This document shows positions 47,757 to 58,554 of a DNA stretch of 64,000 bases, in pieces. Where the stretch lies: contig CM042010.1 of NCBI GenBank assembly GCA_023525715.1, forward strand, positions 60,515,729-60,579,728, in the 5' to 3' direction. The translations under genes and the position numbers were made by a program. Below the pieces are notes generated by a model that saw nothing but the letters and a program-made list of their open reading frames with translations, had not been told where the DNA came from and ran no database searches. How positions within the stretch are numbered: the first letter of the stretch is position 1; the number at the start of each line of letters is the position of its first letter. This DNA is from Cichorium intybus. Its lineage: Eukaryota > Streptophyta > Magnoliopsida > Asterales > Asteraceae.

Positions 47757-48487
47757 TGATAGGTTTTCTGCAAATCTATGAACTAAAACCCTAAGTTCAC
47801 ATATAACCTATAAAGGATCTATGTTTTCTATCTTTGAACATATAAATAATTCCTAAAAGGCCAATAGAAAATTACTAAAGAATTAAATCATAAAAACTAA
47901 CCTTTAGGTTTTCTTGGAAGCTAAGCAACAAAAGTATCTTACCTCAAATGAAGTCACGCCCAGAAGCAGGAGGGGAGGGTCACGAAAATTCCAGAGAGAA
48001 CAGGAGAGAATGGCACAGGCTAATAAGGTCCAGGGGTCCCTATTTATAGGCTACCAAATAACCCTTAGATATAAACCTCATTTGACTTTCAAACAGAGAT
48101 AAACCCTATCTCTAAGCTATTTTTCGGATTACTGATACGCGCGCCGCGGCTCATACACATGCCCGTCGCGCGTGTCTAATTCAACTATTGAGTTGGAACA
48201 ATTTTAGCCCCTGTCCTCTTGATTAATCTAATTAATGCCACAATAATTAATCCAATTAATTTCTGATTAATTATTAATCAAATAATATTATTTCTAATTA
48301 ATACATTATCTCCATAATATATTAACAAACTATTTCTATTGATTTATTAATCATACAATAAATCAATATTTCTCTCTACTGAACTTTCTACCAAACCTCC
48401 AGCTATGAGGGCAACCCAAATGGACTTTGCTACCATTAATTTGGTAAATACGAATTATTAGTCTTGGCTTAGACACCCAATCCAACA
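47757..48487 (-). repeat. 5' LTR of copia A (731 bp)
   Basis: TGATAGG to TCCAACA. Minus-strand TATA near 48041-48050. CpG motif pair 48139-48171, less decayed than in the 3' LTR. Confidence 0.88.
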
Positions 48488-49425
48488 GGTCGCTACTATG
48501 GTCCCGGAATTGCAGAGATTTTATGAGGACTATTGGCCATATAAGATGAAATAATATCATGTGGAAAAGTTCCGTAAGCGAGCTTGTCAAGAAAAGTATG
48601 AAGTAGTCAAAGCCCTCATGGCATGCAAAATGAAAGAGGGAGAGTCTGTCTGCACCCACATGCAAAGAATGCAAAGACATATGGAATGCCTCGTGAAGCT
48701 GAATGTGCATTTTAACAAGGAGATGTCTATTGATATAGTCCTGAACTTCTTTCCTAGTTATTATGATCAGTTTATCTTAGCTTATCATTTGAACAACAAT
48801 GAGACCACCTTGGCTCAGTTGCACAACATGCTGCAGACCACTGAAGCCGGAATGAAGGGTAAAGGTATATCCTCCACCTCCGCCGGTGCTTCTGTTTTGG
48901 CCATTGGTCAAGGAAAAGGGAAGAAGAGGAAAGGTCCTCTTAAGCAGAATTAGAAGGGCAAGGCCCATGTCGGGTCATCCAGCAATGGCCAAAAGGCCAG
49001 GCCCAGTTCTGCATTCCTCACGTCCCAAATCCCAAAGAGGCCGATTGCTTCTACTGCAATGAGAAAGGGCATTGGAAACGAAGGTGCCCAATGTATCTGC
49101 AAGACATCAAGGATGGCAAGGTGAAGCCATCTTCTGCAGGTATATACACTATCTCTAATAACTCATCATTTTCTCGTTCTTGGGTCCTTGATACAGAATG
49201 TGATTTTCTCATTTGTTCTGATTTGCAGGCCCTAAAAGAAAGTGAGGAGGTGGAGCACAGAAGGATGAACCTGATCATGGGGAATAGGCAATCTTCTCCT
49301 GTTACCAAGATTGGAGTTTATAGTCTAGTGCTTAGTAGTGATGTTAAATTAGATTTATTAAATTGTTGCTACTCACCAGAAATGACACGTAATATTATTT
49401 CATTTCATGTTCAGACAAGGTTATA
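48488..49425 (+). pseudogene. gag C-terminal part and protease of copia C
   Basis: Continues the gag cut at 25076. The core KFRKRACQEKYEVV, DIVLNFFPSYYDQF and a basic GKKRKGP segment are open to 48953 after a TGA-like break near 48551. After shifts, a zinc knuckle (CFYCNEKGHWKRRC, about 49050-49092) leads into the protease. Its catalytic loop reads WVLDTECDF, so the Gly of D-T-G has become Glu; the enzyme should be inactive. Confidence 0.85.
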
Positions 49426-49514
49426 GATATTTGAATCTTTACCTTATAATGGTGTGTAAGAAACTATGACATGTGTAGACAATTTAGGCAATAATGTGTT
49501 TCAATTGATTCGTC

Positions 49515-51160
49515 TAATGGTATAGAAAAAGCATGCTTTTGGCATTCTCGTCTTGGACACATCAACAAGAAACGCATCGCCCAACTCCAAAAGGATGGAG
49601 TGTTGGAATCATTCGACCTTAGGTCGGATGATGTATGCAAATCTTGTCCTTTGGAAAAGATGACAAAATCGCCTTTCATGGGATCTTGTGAAAGAGGTGA
49701 AGGTTTTTTCGATCTCATACACACGGATGTGTGTGGACCCTTCAGATCATCCACAAGGGATGCTAATCGATTCTATGTGACTTTTACAGATGATCACAGC
49801 AGATATGGCTATATCTACTTAATCAAGAATAAGTCAGAAACCTTTGAAAAGTTCAAAGAGTTCAAGCATGAAGTCGAGAATCAATTAGGCAGGAAGATAA
49901 AGATGCTTAGATCCGATAGAGGCGGTGAGTATCTTAGTATCGAGTTCCACGACTATCTTAAGGAATGTGGAATAGTTTCACAGTTCACTCCTCCTAGGAC
50001 ACCACAATTGAATGGTGTAGCTAAGAGTCGTAACCAGACCTTGTTAGACATGGTTCGTTCCATGATGAGTCGAGCTTCTCTTCCTATTCACTTTTGGGGG
50101 TATGTCTTAGAGACAGCTGCCCACATCCTCAATCTTCTCCCTACTAAAAAGGTTGCCAAAACACCTCACGAGATGTGGACAAGGAAATTTCCCTCGTTAG
50201 CACATATCAAAGTCTGGGGTTGTGAAGCTTTCGTAAGACGAGAGACTCATGACAAGCTAGCAGCTAGAAGTGAGAAGTGTATTTTCATTGGTTACCCAAA
50301 GCAGTCTTTTGGATATTTGTTCTACAGACCTAGTGAGAACGTGGTCTTTGTAGCACGAAGAGGAATCTTTCGAGATAGAGATCTCATATTCAAAGAGGAC
50401 AGTAGGAGTACCATTGACCTTGAAGAAATTCAAGAGTCAACCAATGAAGGAACCTTAGAAGATACTAGCTCTCAACCAGAGGAAGAAGTTCCTGTTGAAC
50501 TGATAAACAACTCATTACCTATTAGATGTTCCAGTAGAGTTAGCATGCCACCCGAGTTTTATGTTTTCCATATACCTACGGATGGTGACACGTTTGTCAG
50601 TGATAGGACACTGGTAAATTTGGATGAGCCAGCTAGCTACAAGGAAGCAGTGGCAGGCCTTGAGGCTGCTAAATGGAAAGAGGCAATGAATAGCGAGATC
50701 AAGTCCATGTATGACAATCAAGTTTGGAACTTAGTTGACAATGTACCAGGTCGAAAGACAGTTGGGTGCAAATGGATCTTCATGAAGAAGACCGACATGG
50801 ATGGAAAGGTACACACTTTCAAGGCTAGGCTGGTTGCGGAGGGTTTCACTCAAACCCCTGGGGTTGACTATGATGATACCTTCTCACCGGTAGCTAAGAT
50901 AAATTCTATTAGGATAATGCTCACCATAACTGCATTTCATGATTATGAAATTTGGCAGATGGATGTCAAGACCGCTTTCCTTAACGGGAAGTTGGCTGAG
51001 GATGTTTACATGAATTAGCCAGAGGGTTTTGTATATGCAAAGTTTCCCAATAGAGTGTGGAAGCTTGAAAAATCAATCTACGGATTGAAACAAGCTTCTC
51101 GCAGCTGGAATCTCCATTTTCATGAGAAAGTCAAAGAGTTTGGTTTCTCTAGGAGCAAAG
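49515..51160 (+). pseudogene. Integrase and partial reverse transcriptase of copia C
   Basis: A long open frame (49600-51018, 472 codons) covers the zinc motif (FWHSRLGHINKKR just before it), the rve core and RVT_2 start. Core: LIHTDVCGPF and RSDRGGEY are kept, but the catalytic Glu position reads NGVAKSRNQTL, so Glu is Lys. The integrase C terminus (FIGYPKQSFGYLFY) and linker follow, then KTVGCKWIFMKK, EIWQMDVKTAFLNGK. An amber TAG at 51016-51018 replaces Gln of MNQPEGF. RT continues to GFSRSKD near 51160 and is then fused to LTR sequence. Confidence 0.88.
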
Positions 51161-51507
51161 ATAAAAGGTTTATCTGGTTTAAATTCAAATAAGGCTTATC
51201 TGCTAAACCCTTGAGGCTATAAATAGGGGCCTCTGGATCCCCTTTTCTCTGCACCATTTACACACAATTCCTCTCATCTCTTTGTGATTTTCCTGCTTGC
51301 TAGTCTAGGTGTGAACCATTTGAGGCACGACGCTTGTGATGCTTGCTTCCAACAAAAGAAACTAACAGTTAGTAGTTTTATTCATCTTTTTGAAAATCAA
51401 TTTTTCCTAGGGTTCTTAGTTTTAGTTTCAATTAGAGAAAACATAGATCCTTAGGTTGCATGTGAACTTAAGAGTATAAGCTTATTTGTTATGCCTATTT
51501 TCTATCA
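51161..51507 (+). repeat. Truncated 3' LTR of copia C (last 347 bp)
   Basis: Matches 23199-23560 of the 5' LTR, with TATAAATAGG near 51219, ending TCTATCA. The junction with RT at about 51160 lies in a short shared AT-rich stretch. Confidence 0.88.
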
Positions 51508-52721
51508 CAAGTCTGCAACACTTGCGAATTGAGTTCGTGCCATAACAGTATTACAACTACAACACATTAACCTTTATGGGACTCAGGATAACTAGTGTCC
51601 AACTAGTATGTTTAGCCTCAGCCTAGGTCTGATCAGGTCATCCATTAAGTAGTCTAATTTAGAACAATAGATTTTGGCTTAAGTCGTTAAGTCTAACTTG
51701 AGCACAAAAATCACATCGATATTGTAATATGACTGGCCTTCAACATTACTCGAATTTTACAGCAGAAAATGTTCTAATGATTGGATGACAATACATAAAT
51801 TATAAAAATGGTATAAGTTTGTATAATCATTATCGTACAAAAACTTTCACAGACAAACATCCATTCAACAATATGCTAAAACCCATTTTTAAACAATTTC
51901 TTGTTTTAATATTTTTTCAAAACAAGTTTTAACCATATTTATTTATCTATATTGTTAAAACCAATTTTTAACCAATTATAGATTTACGACTTTTTATTAA
52001 TAAACTATTTTTAATTTAAGAAAGGCAACTTTGTATTTCATTTCAAGTTTTCAACAAAAACTAATTTTATGCATACAATTAACAAGTATAAATAATAAAA
52101 CGCCTTTGTATTTCATTTCAAGTTTTCAACAAAAACTAATTTTATGCATACAATTAACAAGTATAAATAATAAAACACATGTGCATTGCCAAATCCAATC
52201 CTATAATTGGGTTTCATGAGTAGTATTGTAAACTTTGGCCTACTCGACTTAATAATCGGAATCAGGTATATACAAGACGCTTTTCTAGAAATCGGTCAAA
52301 AAACTTAGAATCGGTCAAACTTGGTCTTACTCAAAACAACTCAGTCTAATTCGGAGCAACTCAACCTCTTAATCAAACTAGTCAAACTCAGGAAAAATCG
52401 ATCAAACTAGGAAAAAACATCAGTCAAACTCAGAAATTTTGGCTTTTTTAAAATAAATAATAATAATTTTTGAGTAATTAATTTAACATGTATCATATAT
52501 CTACTTATTAAACATTATGTTGTTTAATTTTAAGTTTTTCGATTTTAATTCAAGTTTAATGCAATTATGAGTGTATTCAGCATTTTAGTGTGTCTAAACA
52601 TGTAATGTGTATGTATTTTTTTTAGTTTCGTAAATGTATATGTATCTTTATTTTTAGTATTTTATGTATGATCATATAATGTACATGTATTTTTTCTTAA
52701 ATGTGTATGTATTTCTGACTT
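51508..52721. other. Intergenic sequence right of the nest
   Basis: No gene. Includes a 75-bp duplication (listed) and a degenerate GGTCAAAC/ACTCA-rich stretch at 52290-52430 of unknown nature. Confidence 0.5.
52029..52178. repeat. 75-bp tandem duplication
   Basis: CTTTGTATTTCATTTCAAG starts at 52029 and 52104; the two copies are almost identical. Confidence 0.92.
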
Positions 52722-52979
52722 TTAGTATTCCAGTGTGTAATAATATAATATGTATATATTTACTCTATCAGAGTACTCACCGGGTACTCGCCGCCTAGCC
52801 GAATACTCTTTACTCGCTAGTCTACCGATTGAGGACCGCCTAATGACTTTTGCAAAACTGTTCATGAGAAAATTTAAAAACCAATGGTCAGAACTTGGGA
52901 CATGAATTCCTTTAAATTCTTCATTTTGTGACCATCTCGGCTCCGAATTGGGCCGCAAACTTAGTTCTTCATAGTTCAT
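52722..52979 (-). CDS. Hypothetical 85-residue frame beside the MULE
   Basis: The ATG at 52979 opens MNYEELSLRPNSEPRW. No family recognised. The last third derives from a CGGTCC/TACTCG-rich stretch that looks repetitive. The MULE inserted 12 bp upstream of the ATG, so any original promoter or leader was displaced. Confidence 0.25.
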   Translation of the reverse strand: MNYEELSLRPNSEPRWSQNEEFKGIHVPSSDHWFLNFLMNSFAKVIRRSSIGRLASKEYSARRRVPGEYSDRVNIYILYYYTLEY

Positions 52980-52990
52980 GGATCTTCAAA

Positions 52991-53088
52991 GGGAGCTGAT
53001 CCGTACACAACACTTTTTAGCCATACACAACAATTAATTATAGATAAACAATTTTACCCTTTTCTCTATTTTACACTTTACCCCTCCC
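52991..53088 (+). repeat. Left terminal inverted repeat of the MULE
   Basis: Pairs with 55078-55173, sharing CATACACAACAA and TATTTTACACTTTA blocks with scattered mismatches. Confidence 0.9.
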
Positions 53089-53409
53089 ACTTTGTACTAT
53101 ATTTATACCAGCCATACACTTTATTTTTTTTTACAAAATATCAATTTTATCAATTTCTCTATTTTAAGAAACTTTATATTTTACCCCGCTTATTAAAAAA
53201 TATATTTTTATCAATTTTTTGTCATGTATAAACTTAAAAAATATAAAACAATCGTATTACTTGATAATAACTTTCAAATTTAAAATCCTAGTTATATTAT
53301 CAAACTTTTACAAGACAAATGTTATCAAACAACCGTCCAAATCAAACAACCGTCTAAAAAGAAAACCAAACAATCGTCCAAATCAAAAATAGTAATAACT
53401 ATGACAGGA

Positions 53410-54525
53410 TCAAAAAGGACCGTCCAAATCAAAGGTATCTAATGGATATACGTTTAAATCAAATAAGTTGCTTTCATCATCCACTTTATTGTGTCTTTGT
53501 GATGATTCCACCAACTCAAATCTTGACGGATCTCGTGTCGTGGAAGTTATTCCTTTTTTCTTTTTTGATATAAAAGGTCTTCCTTTTGGTCGTTGAATCA
53601 CGGGCTCAAACACGGTATCGGAGAAATGTTCTAACTTAGTAATCACCGATAGTGCATGTTCTTTCTTATTTAAGGGCCACCTTTGGTACATTGAACGTAA
53701 TTCACCAAGCAACTCATCGAGCCTACCGATGCCATCATCATGCAAATCATTATCTAAATCGAGTGATAGTGTGTCAATCCTCCAATGCGGGTGAATTAAA
53801 TCCAACGAAAAAGCTGTTCCTTGCCAATATTTTATCTTGTGCGCACATGGGAGACCCATAGTTGCCATAAAATGACCGGTGCAAGGAGTCACACTACCTA
53901 CAAATACCAAATAATTAACAAACATTAGTAGATAATAAAGGTTAATAAAAATTAAATACATAAATATTACCATCTTTTGCTAAATCATATTGACTATATA
54001 TTTCCTTCAAGGCAAGGTGAGATACGTGATAATGAAGCTCTCTAAAAAATGGCACATTGCAATTGTGAGGAAGTTGAATTTTCTCACTTGAGAGTTTCAC
54101 TTTAATCTCATTAAATTCATGCTCAACTGCAAGCCAAATTTTTCTTTCACTTCTCTTAAATCACCGGTAGAAACTTGCAAATATTGTTTAAGTTTGGCAT
54201 GAGCACCTTCAGCTCTTGATGAAGCTCGGTTGCCAAAATGCAAATACTTATCCGTCCAAGCACTAACAAAATTTTCTTTCCAAGGAAACCATATGTTTTT
54301 TATGTACTCAAGTGCATTTTTCTTCTCTTTATACATCGACTCAAATTCACCCCAATTTTCCTCAAAGAGAGCTTCCGTTGTCGAGTATACAACATTATTC
54401 CAACCAGCCATAAAAATATCAAACTCCTCGGCACGTCTAAAATACTTCTTGCAATTTGCCAATACGTTCTTTTCAATATGCCAAACACACAAAAGATTTG
54501 TTGTAGTAGGAATGGCTCTTATACA
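53410..54525 (-). pseudogene. MULE transposase, C-terminal remnant
   Basis: Fragment 1 (about 54525-53972) reads LLCVWHIEKNVLANCKK and continues with FGNRASSRAEGAHAKLK, typical of the segment after the MULE catalytic core. A one-base shift near 54133 interrupts it. A GT-AG intron (about 53971-53898) leads to fragment 2 (53897-53410), which has the SWIM zinc finger (CTGHFMATMGLPCAH, C-x-H-x-C-x-H type) and a charged C terminus with RPKGRP. DNA before LLC is a short direct repeat, so the N terminus and most of the DDE domain were lost by deletion. Related to MULE transposases near FAR1-type proteins. Confidence 0.85.
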
Positions 54526-54610
54526 ATTTAGTACAATTTAGTATCATCAAAAAAATGTATAAAGGGGGGTTGACTAAAGGGAATGGCTCTTATACGATTT
54601 TAGTGGTTTA
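54512..54610. repeat. Short direct repeat at the MULE deletion point
   Basis: GGAATGGCTCTTATAC occurs at about 54511 and 54580, followed by similar TTTAG-rich sequence. It lies exactly where transposase coding is truncated. Confidence 0.75.
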
Positions 54611-55077
54611 GTGAGTTCATCAATTAGATTGCAAGCCTAGTGCTTATTGTTTTATTCAATTTCCGATAACAACAAGAAAACAACACGTAATCGTAATACA
54701 AAAACGGAAGAAAATTCCCATTATCGAAATTATAAAACGGAAGAAAAATTCCTGAGTTTGGGAATTCAATCAATTCACGACGGAAGAAATCGAAATAGAA
54801 AAACAGAAGAAAAAAAATCCAATTTCAATCAGAATCTAAAAACGTAATAGCGACAGTGGCAAAAGAAAAGAAAAAAAAAAGACGGAAAGAACTTTCACAA
54901 ACAAGAGATGGCAAGCAGCGGTGGCGATGGTGCAGGCGGCAGTGGCGATGGCGCGAGCGGCAAGCGGCGGAGGCGATGTAGCGACAGTGGAGTAGGCGAG
55001 GGTTGACAGCAGATGCGTGATTAGAAGATACGTAGAAGACAAAGAGACCGATTAGGCGGGGAAGGGTTTTAGAAACG
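54611..55077 (-). other. 5' region of the MULE
   Basis: No coding part recognised. A GGCGGTGGCGATGG-rich patch at 54905-54985 contrasts with the AT-rich flank and may be the former 5' UTR or promoter. Confidence 0.4.
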
Positions 55078-55173
55078 GAGGGTATAAAGTGTAAAATAAA
55101 ACAAGGGTATAATTGTCAGTTTACTTTAATTTGTTGTGTATGGCCAAAAGGTATTGTGTACAAATCAGCTTCC
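55078..55173 (-). repeat. Right terminal inverted repeat of the MULE
   Basis: Inverted partner of 52991-53088, ending against the second ATCTTCAAA. Confidence 0.9.
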
Positions 55174-55182
55174 ATCTTCAAA

Positions 55183-57289
55183 CCCCTCCAATTTTGTCTC
55201 TTTGTTTCACAACAAAAGAAGATACAAAATATATATCTACTACTTATAATACTAAAGAAAACAATATAAACAAAAAAAGGAAACTAATCTAAGAATTAAA
55301 ATTACAAAAAGATGCCAATTTCTAAAAATAGATACCAAAATCGAACAAAGAAGCCAAACATGCAACCATAGGTCAATGTACATAGACGACAATGCACAAC
55401 AATTCACACAAAAAATATAAAAACAATTTAATGGCTTTTTTCCGTAAAATAATGCATGTTGTGATTTTATAATAGAACAAATACACAACATGCAAAAATT
55501 AAACAAAGCTATTAAACGTCGAGATATCAACAGTATTTAGATAACCTTTTCGATTAGTTCAAGACCCTTCAAGAGATTGATGGTCATGAAATAAACAGAA
55601 AATTCAAAATGGTAATTTAAAAACTCAAAAACTACTCAGATATCACCGCTCGAAACTTATGGATACTTAAAACAAACCAAAGCAATTGATATGCAATAGA
55701 AAATAAATATTTTTTGGAAAACAAATTCACAAAGTCATGAATCCAATTGAATCTATTTAAATTAACCAACGACAATCATAAGGTGTTTCAAGAAGTATCT
55801 TCTTGTATATTTACTTGATTAGTTAATGTAGAAACAGTGCTAAAACAGATTAACAACTCCACGACAATCCACATGAGAAAACTGAGACAAATCATTCAAA
55901 CTCATAATTAATCACTAGATTAATTAGTCTAGCATAATATTTAAAATCTTCTAAATAATAATTATACTAAATTAAATCTTTTATTTTTTTTATTAAATAA
56001 ACATTCTCTTTATTGTTCTTGAGATAGTAATAATAAACTTTTATTTTTTATTGATTAATAACATTTATCATATATAAATATTAGTTATTTGATGTCTAAT
56101 TGTTCTTTTGTGTGTGATCATATAAGCTCGTATATAATTAACAGTATAATTAATTACTTGTTTCATGCACATAATTAGTATTACAAGACATTGATTACAG
56201 CATAAATGGTTAAGACTTAAAATAAAGTCAAGGCATAGATGTCAACCAATATGAATTGATTGCGCACCATGCATACCATTTTAGATGGTGTTGACAATGA
56301 TGGTGGGGAATGCAATTGTTATGGTTGTACTCAAAAAAGGCTTCTATACTTAAAAAAAACATAAAAATAACCAAATAATAAATTATGAAAAAGTAAAAGA
56401 ACAAAATTTAATGTTTTTGAGAAAATACACTAAAAATATTAAAAGAATAATTTGAGAAAATTATTATACCCCAATATTAAAACAATAAAATATACATAAA
56501 AAATGAGTTGTGTACTAATTCGAACTATTAGGAAAATATATATCGAAGTTGTCCATCGAGTTTTAAATATTTACTTCGAGTACCGAGCCTAAACACTCTA
56601 ATCTATTCCAGTGATTTAGTAAATTTTACATATTTTTAAGTACTATACATTGTTTATATACCAATCTAGGAAAAAATAATCATGAAAAAATAAGTTTTAA
56701 AACTGCTCTACTTGTTTAAAAAAAAGGCATAGTCTCCAAACTCGTTTTTTAATCCATAATTTAGATATTAAGTTATCGAAAAATATTAAGTCCAAGAATA
56801 TAAATTGATTAATAAGATTACAGTCACTTAGTGTACGATTTGTAAAGAGTTTGAAACCAGCATTTAGAAAAAGTTTCAAGAGGGCCTTTAAAAAATAAAG
56901 GGCCACTTTTTCAATATTTTATAACACGCAATTTAGACGATTGCAAAGTTAATTATCACTTAAGCAATTTTTCCATAAAATAATTAAGTTATTAAATTAT
57001 ACATCAAAACATACCTATTTTGTGATTACTCCAAAATTATAATTTATCCTTATGCATATTTTGTATAGCGAGATGAAAATAGAGAAATTGGAATTGATTC
57101 AATTTCTTCGATCTGTTTAATCTTTCTTTTTTTATCGTAAAAATACAAAAAGGGAGGAAAAATCTTATTATCTTTTCTTGTGTATAAATCTCTATTTTTA
57201 ATAAAGAAATAGTGACAATTTGCTAATAGAAAAATAAAATAAAAGAACAAAGAACAATGAAATCTGATTCTCATTTCCGATGTCACCAC
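55183..57289. other. Intergenic, nothing recognised
   Basis: AT-rich. I see no coding frame, RNA gene, repeat array or element end that I can support. Confidence 0.5.
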
Positions 57290-57625
57290 CCACCATCAAA
57301 GTTACCTACCACTACTGTCGCCACCATCCACCGTCTTCGTCATCACCATCACCATAACCTCTGCCTCCACCACCTCCACCTCCACAACCACCACCACCAC
57401 CTCCTCCACCTCCACCGTTGCCACCAGCCCACCACCACCACCTACACCCACCGCCCACCATCATCTCTGACACCACCCACCACCACCAGCATCCACTGCT
57501 ACCAACATCACTTACTACCACCACCTACACCGTTACCCACTACCATCGTCGCTGCTGTTACTACCCACCATCCACCACCACCTGCCGCCACTGTCACCAC
57601 TACCGTTACCGTCATCACCACCATT
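57290..57625. repeat. CCA-rich trinucleotide-like tract
   Basis: The plus strand is built from CCA, CAT, CCT and ACC triplets with almost no G for over 300 bp. It yields a His/Pro/Thr-rich open frame on one strand and a Gly/Trp-rich frame on the other; both are composition artefacts. Confidence 0.8.
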
Positions 57626-57678
57626 AAAAAATGAATCGCAGACATATTTATCAGGTGAACTTTTTATGATATCATACA

Positions 57679-58021
57679 GTAAAAAGAAATTTCTTTCTCT
57701 AGTTTAATATTTTTTTTTTTCTTTTCACTTCCTTGCCTGCATTTTTTTTTTTCCCATTTTTTTTTTCCGTACTATAAATTCTTTTATCAACTTAAAGGTT
57801 TGAAAGTAGAGAATAGCGAATGGCTATGTATCCCAACAAGACGAGACAAGTAAAAAGAAATTTCTTTCTCTAGTTTAATATTTTTTTTTTCTTTTCACTT
57901 CCTTGCCTGCATTTTTTTTTTTTCCCATTTTTTTTTTCCCGTACTATAAATTCTTTTATCAACTTAAGGTTTGAAAGTAGAGAATAGCGAATGGCTATGT
58001 ATCCCCACAAGACGAGACAAG
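57679..58021. repeat. 171-bp tandem duplication
   Basis: GTAAAAAGAAATTTC starts at 57679 and 57850, with near-identical copies containing T-rich runs and GGCTATGTATCCC. Differences are mostly T-run length. Confidence 0.93.
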
Positions 58022-58541
58022 TAACATGGCTTAATAAAAAAGCTTTCAATAATACTAAACTAGAAACACTAACACCTATCCTACCCCATTTTTCCTTTAT
58101 CTCTTTAAAAAGATTTTTCAATTAAAATTTTAATATATCTAATTGATGATCAAGGAATATCTATTGTTTTCCCTATTTTTCTATCTTTTATCTTTGTTAT
58201 CCTTTTGTAGTTTTTGTTGCAGCCGGAACTATATGATTTTGTTTCGTGACTACTTCCATCAAATTATTTGACATGCTCATTATCAATGGGATGAAGGATG
58301 CTTGCAATAAGACAAGGACATATGTTTGTGATCAGAACGTTAACATGTACTCTCATGTTTAAAATGAAAAACGAATATAGCCACATTAGAATCGTATATT
58401 TCTGACGAATACTAGATATTGATAGATGTTTTTATCAAAGCATGCTTATTTATAAGCTTTAATAAATATATTCATAATAAACATCATGGATGAAGTGAGG
58501 CTCATTTTAACTATCCAGGTGCTGCGAGTTTTCACTTCCCT
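58022..58541. other. Flank left of the LINE
   Basis: No gene. The last part (58519-58541) together with sequence after the LINE forms an open stretch described in the findings. Confidence 0.4.
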
Positions 58542-58554
58542 ATACGAAAGGCTT

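Larger units (their letters stand above)
25077..48487 (-). mobile_element. Ty1/copia element A, minus strand, nested in C and carrying G and B
   Basis: 3' LTR 25077-25809, polypurine tract, RNase H and RT, integrase, then protease/gag, leader, primer site and 5' LTR 47757-48487. It interrupts C's gag; the host frame resumes across it and GGT is shared at both junctions, a partly lost target duplication. Element G splits its RT gene and element B splits it between protease and integrase. Without G and B it is about 7.6 kb, close to a full copia element. LTR and protein sequences show A and C are related subfamilies. Confidence 0.88.
52991..55173 (-). mobile_element. MULE (Mutator-like element), internally deleted, 2183 bp
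   Basis: Imperfect terminal inverted repeats of about 95 bp start GGGAGCTGATCC on the left and GGAAGCTGATTT on the right. They are flanked by identical 9-bp duplications ATCTTCAAA (52982-52990 and 55174-55182), diagnostic of Mutator insertion. Inside, on the minus strand, are the C-terminal parts of a MULE transposase. The N-terminal and catalytic parts are missing, so it is non-autonomous. Confidence 0.95.

Noticed and set aside
57257..57634. His/Pro/Thr-rich 125-codon frame
   Set aside because: Composition artefact of the CCA-rich tract; no conserved domain and low complexity throughout.
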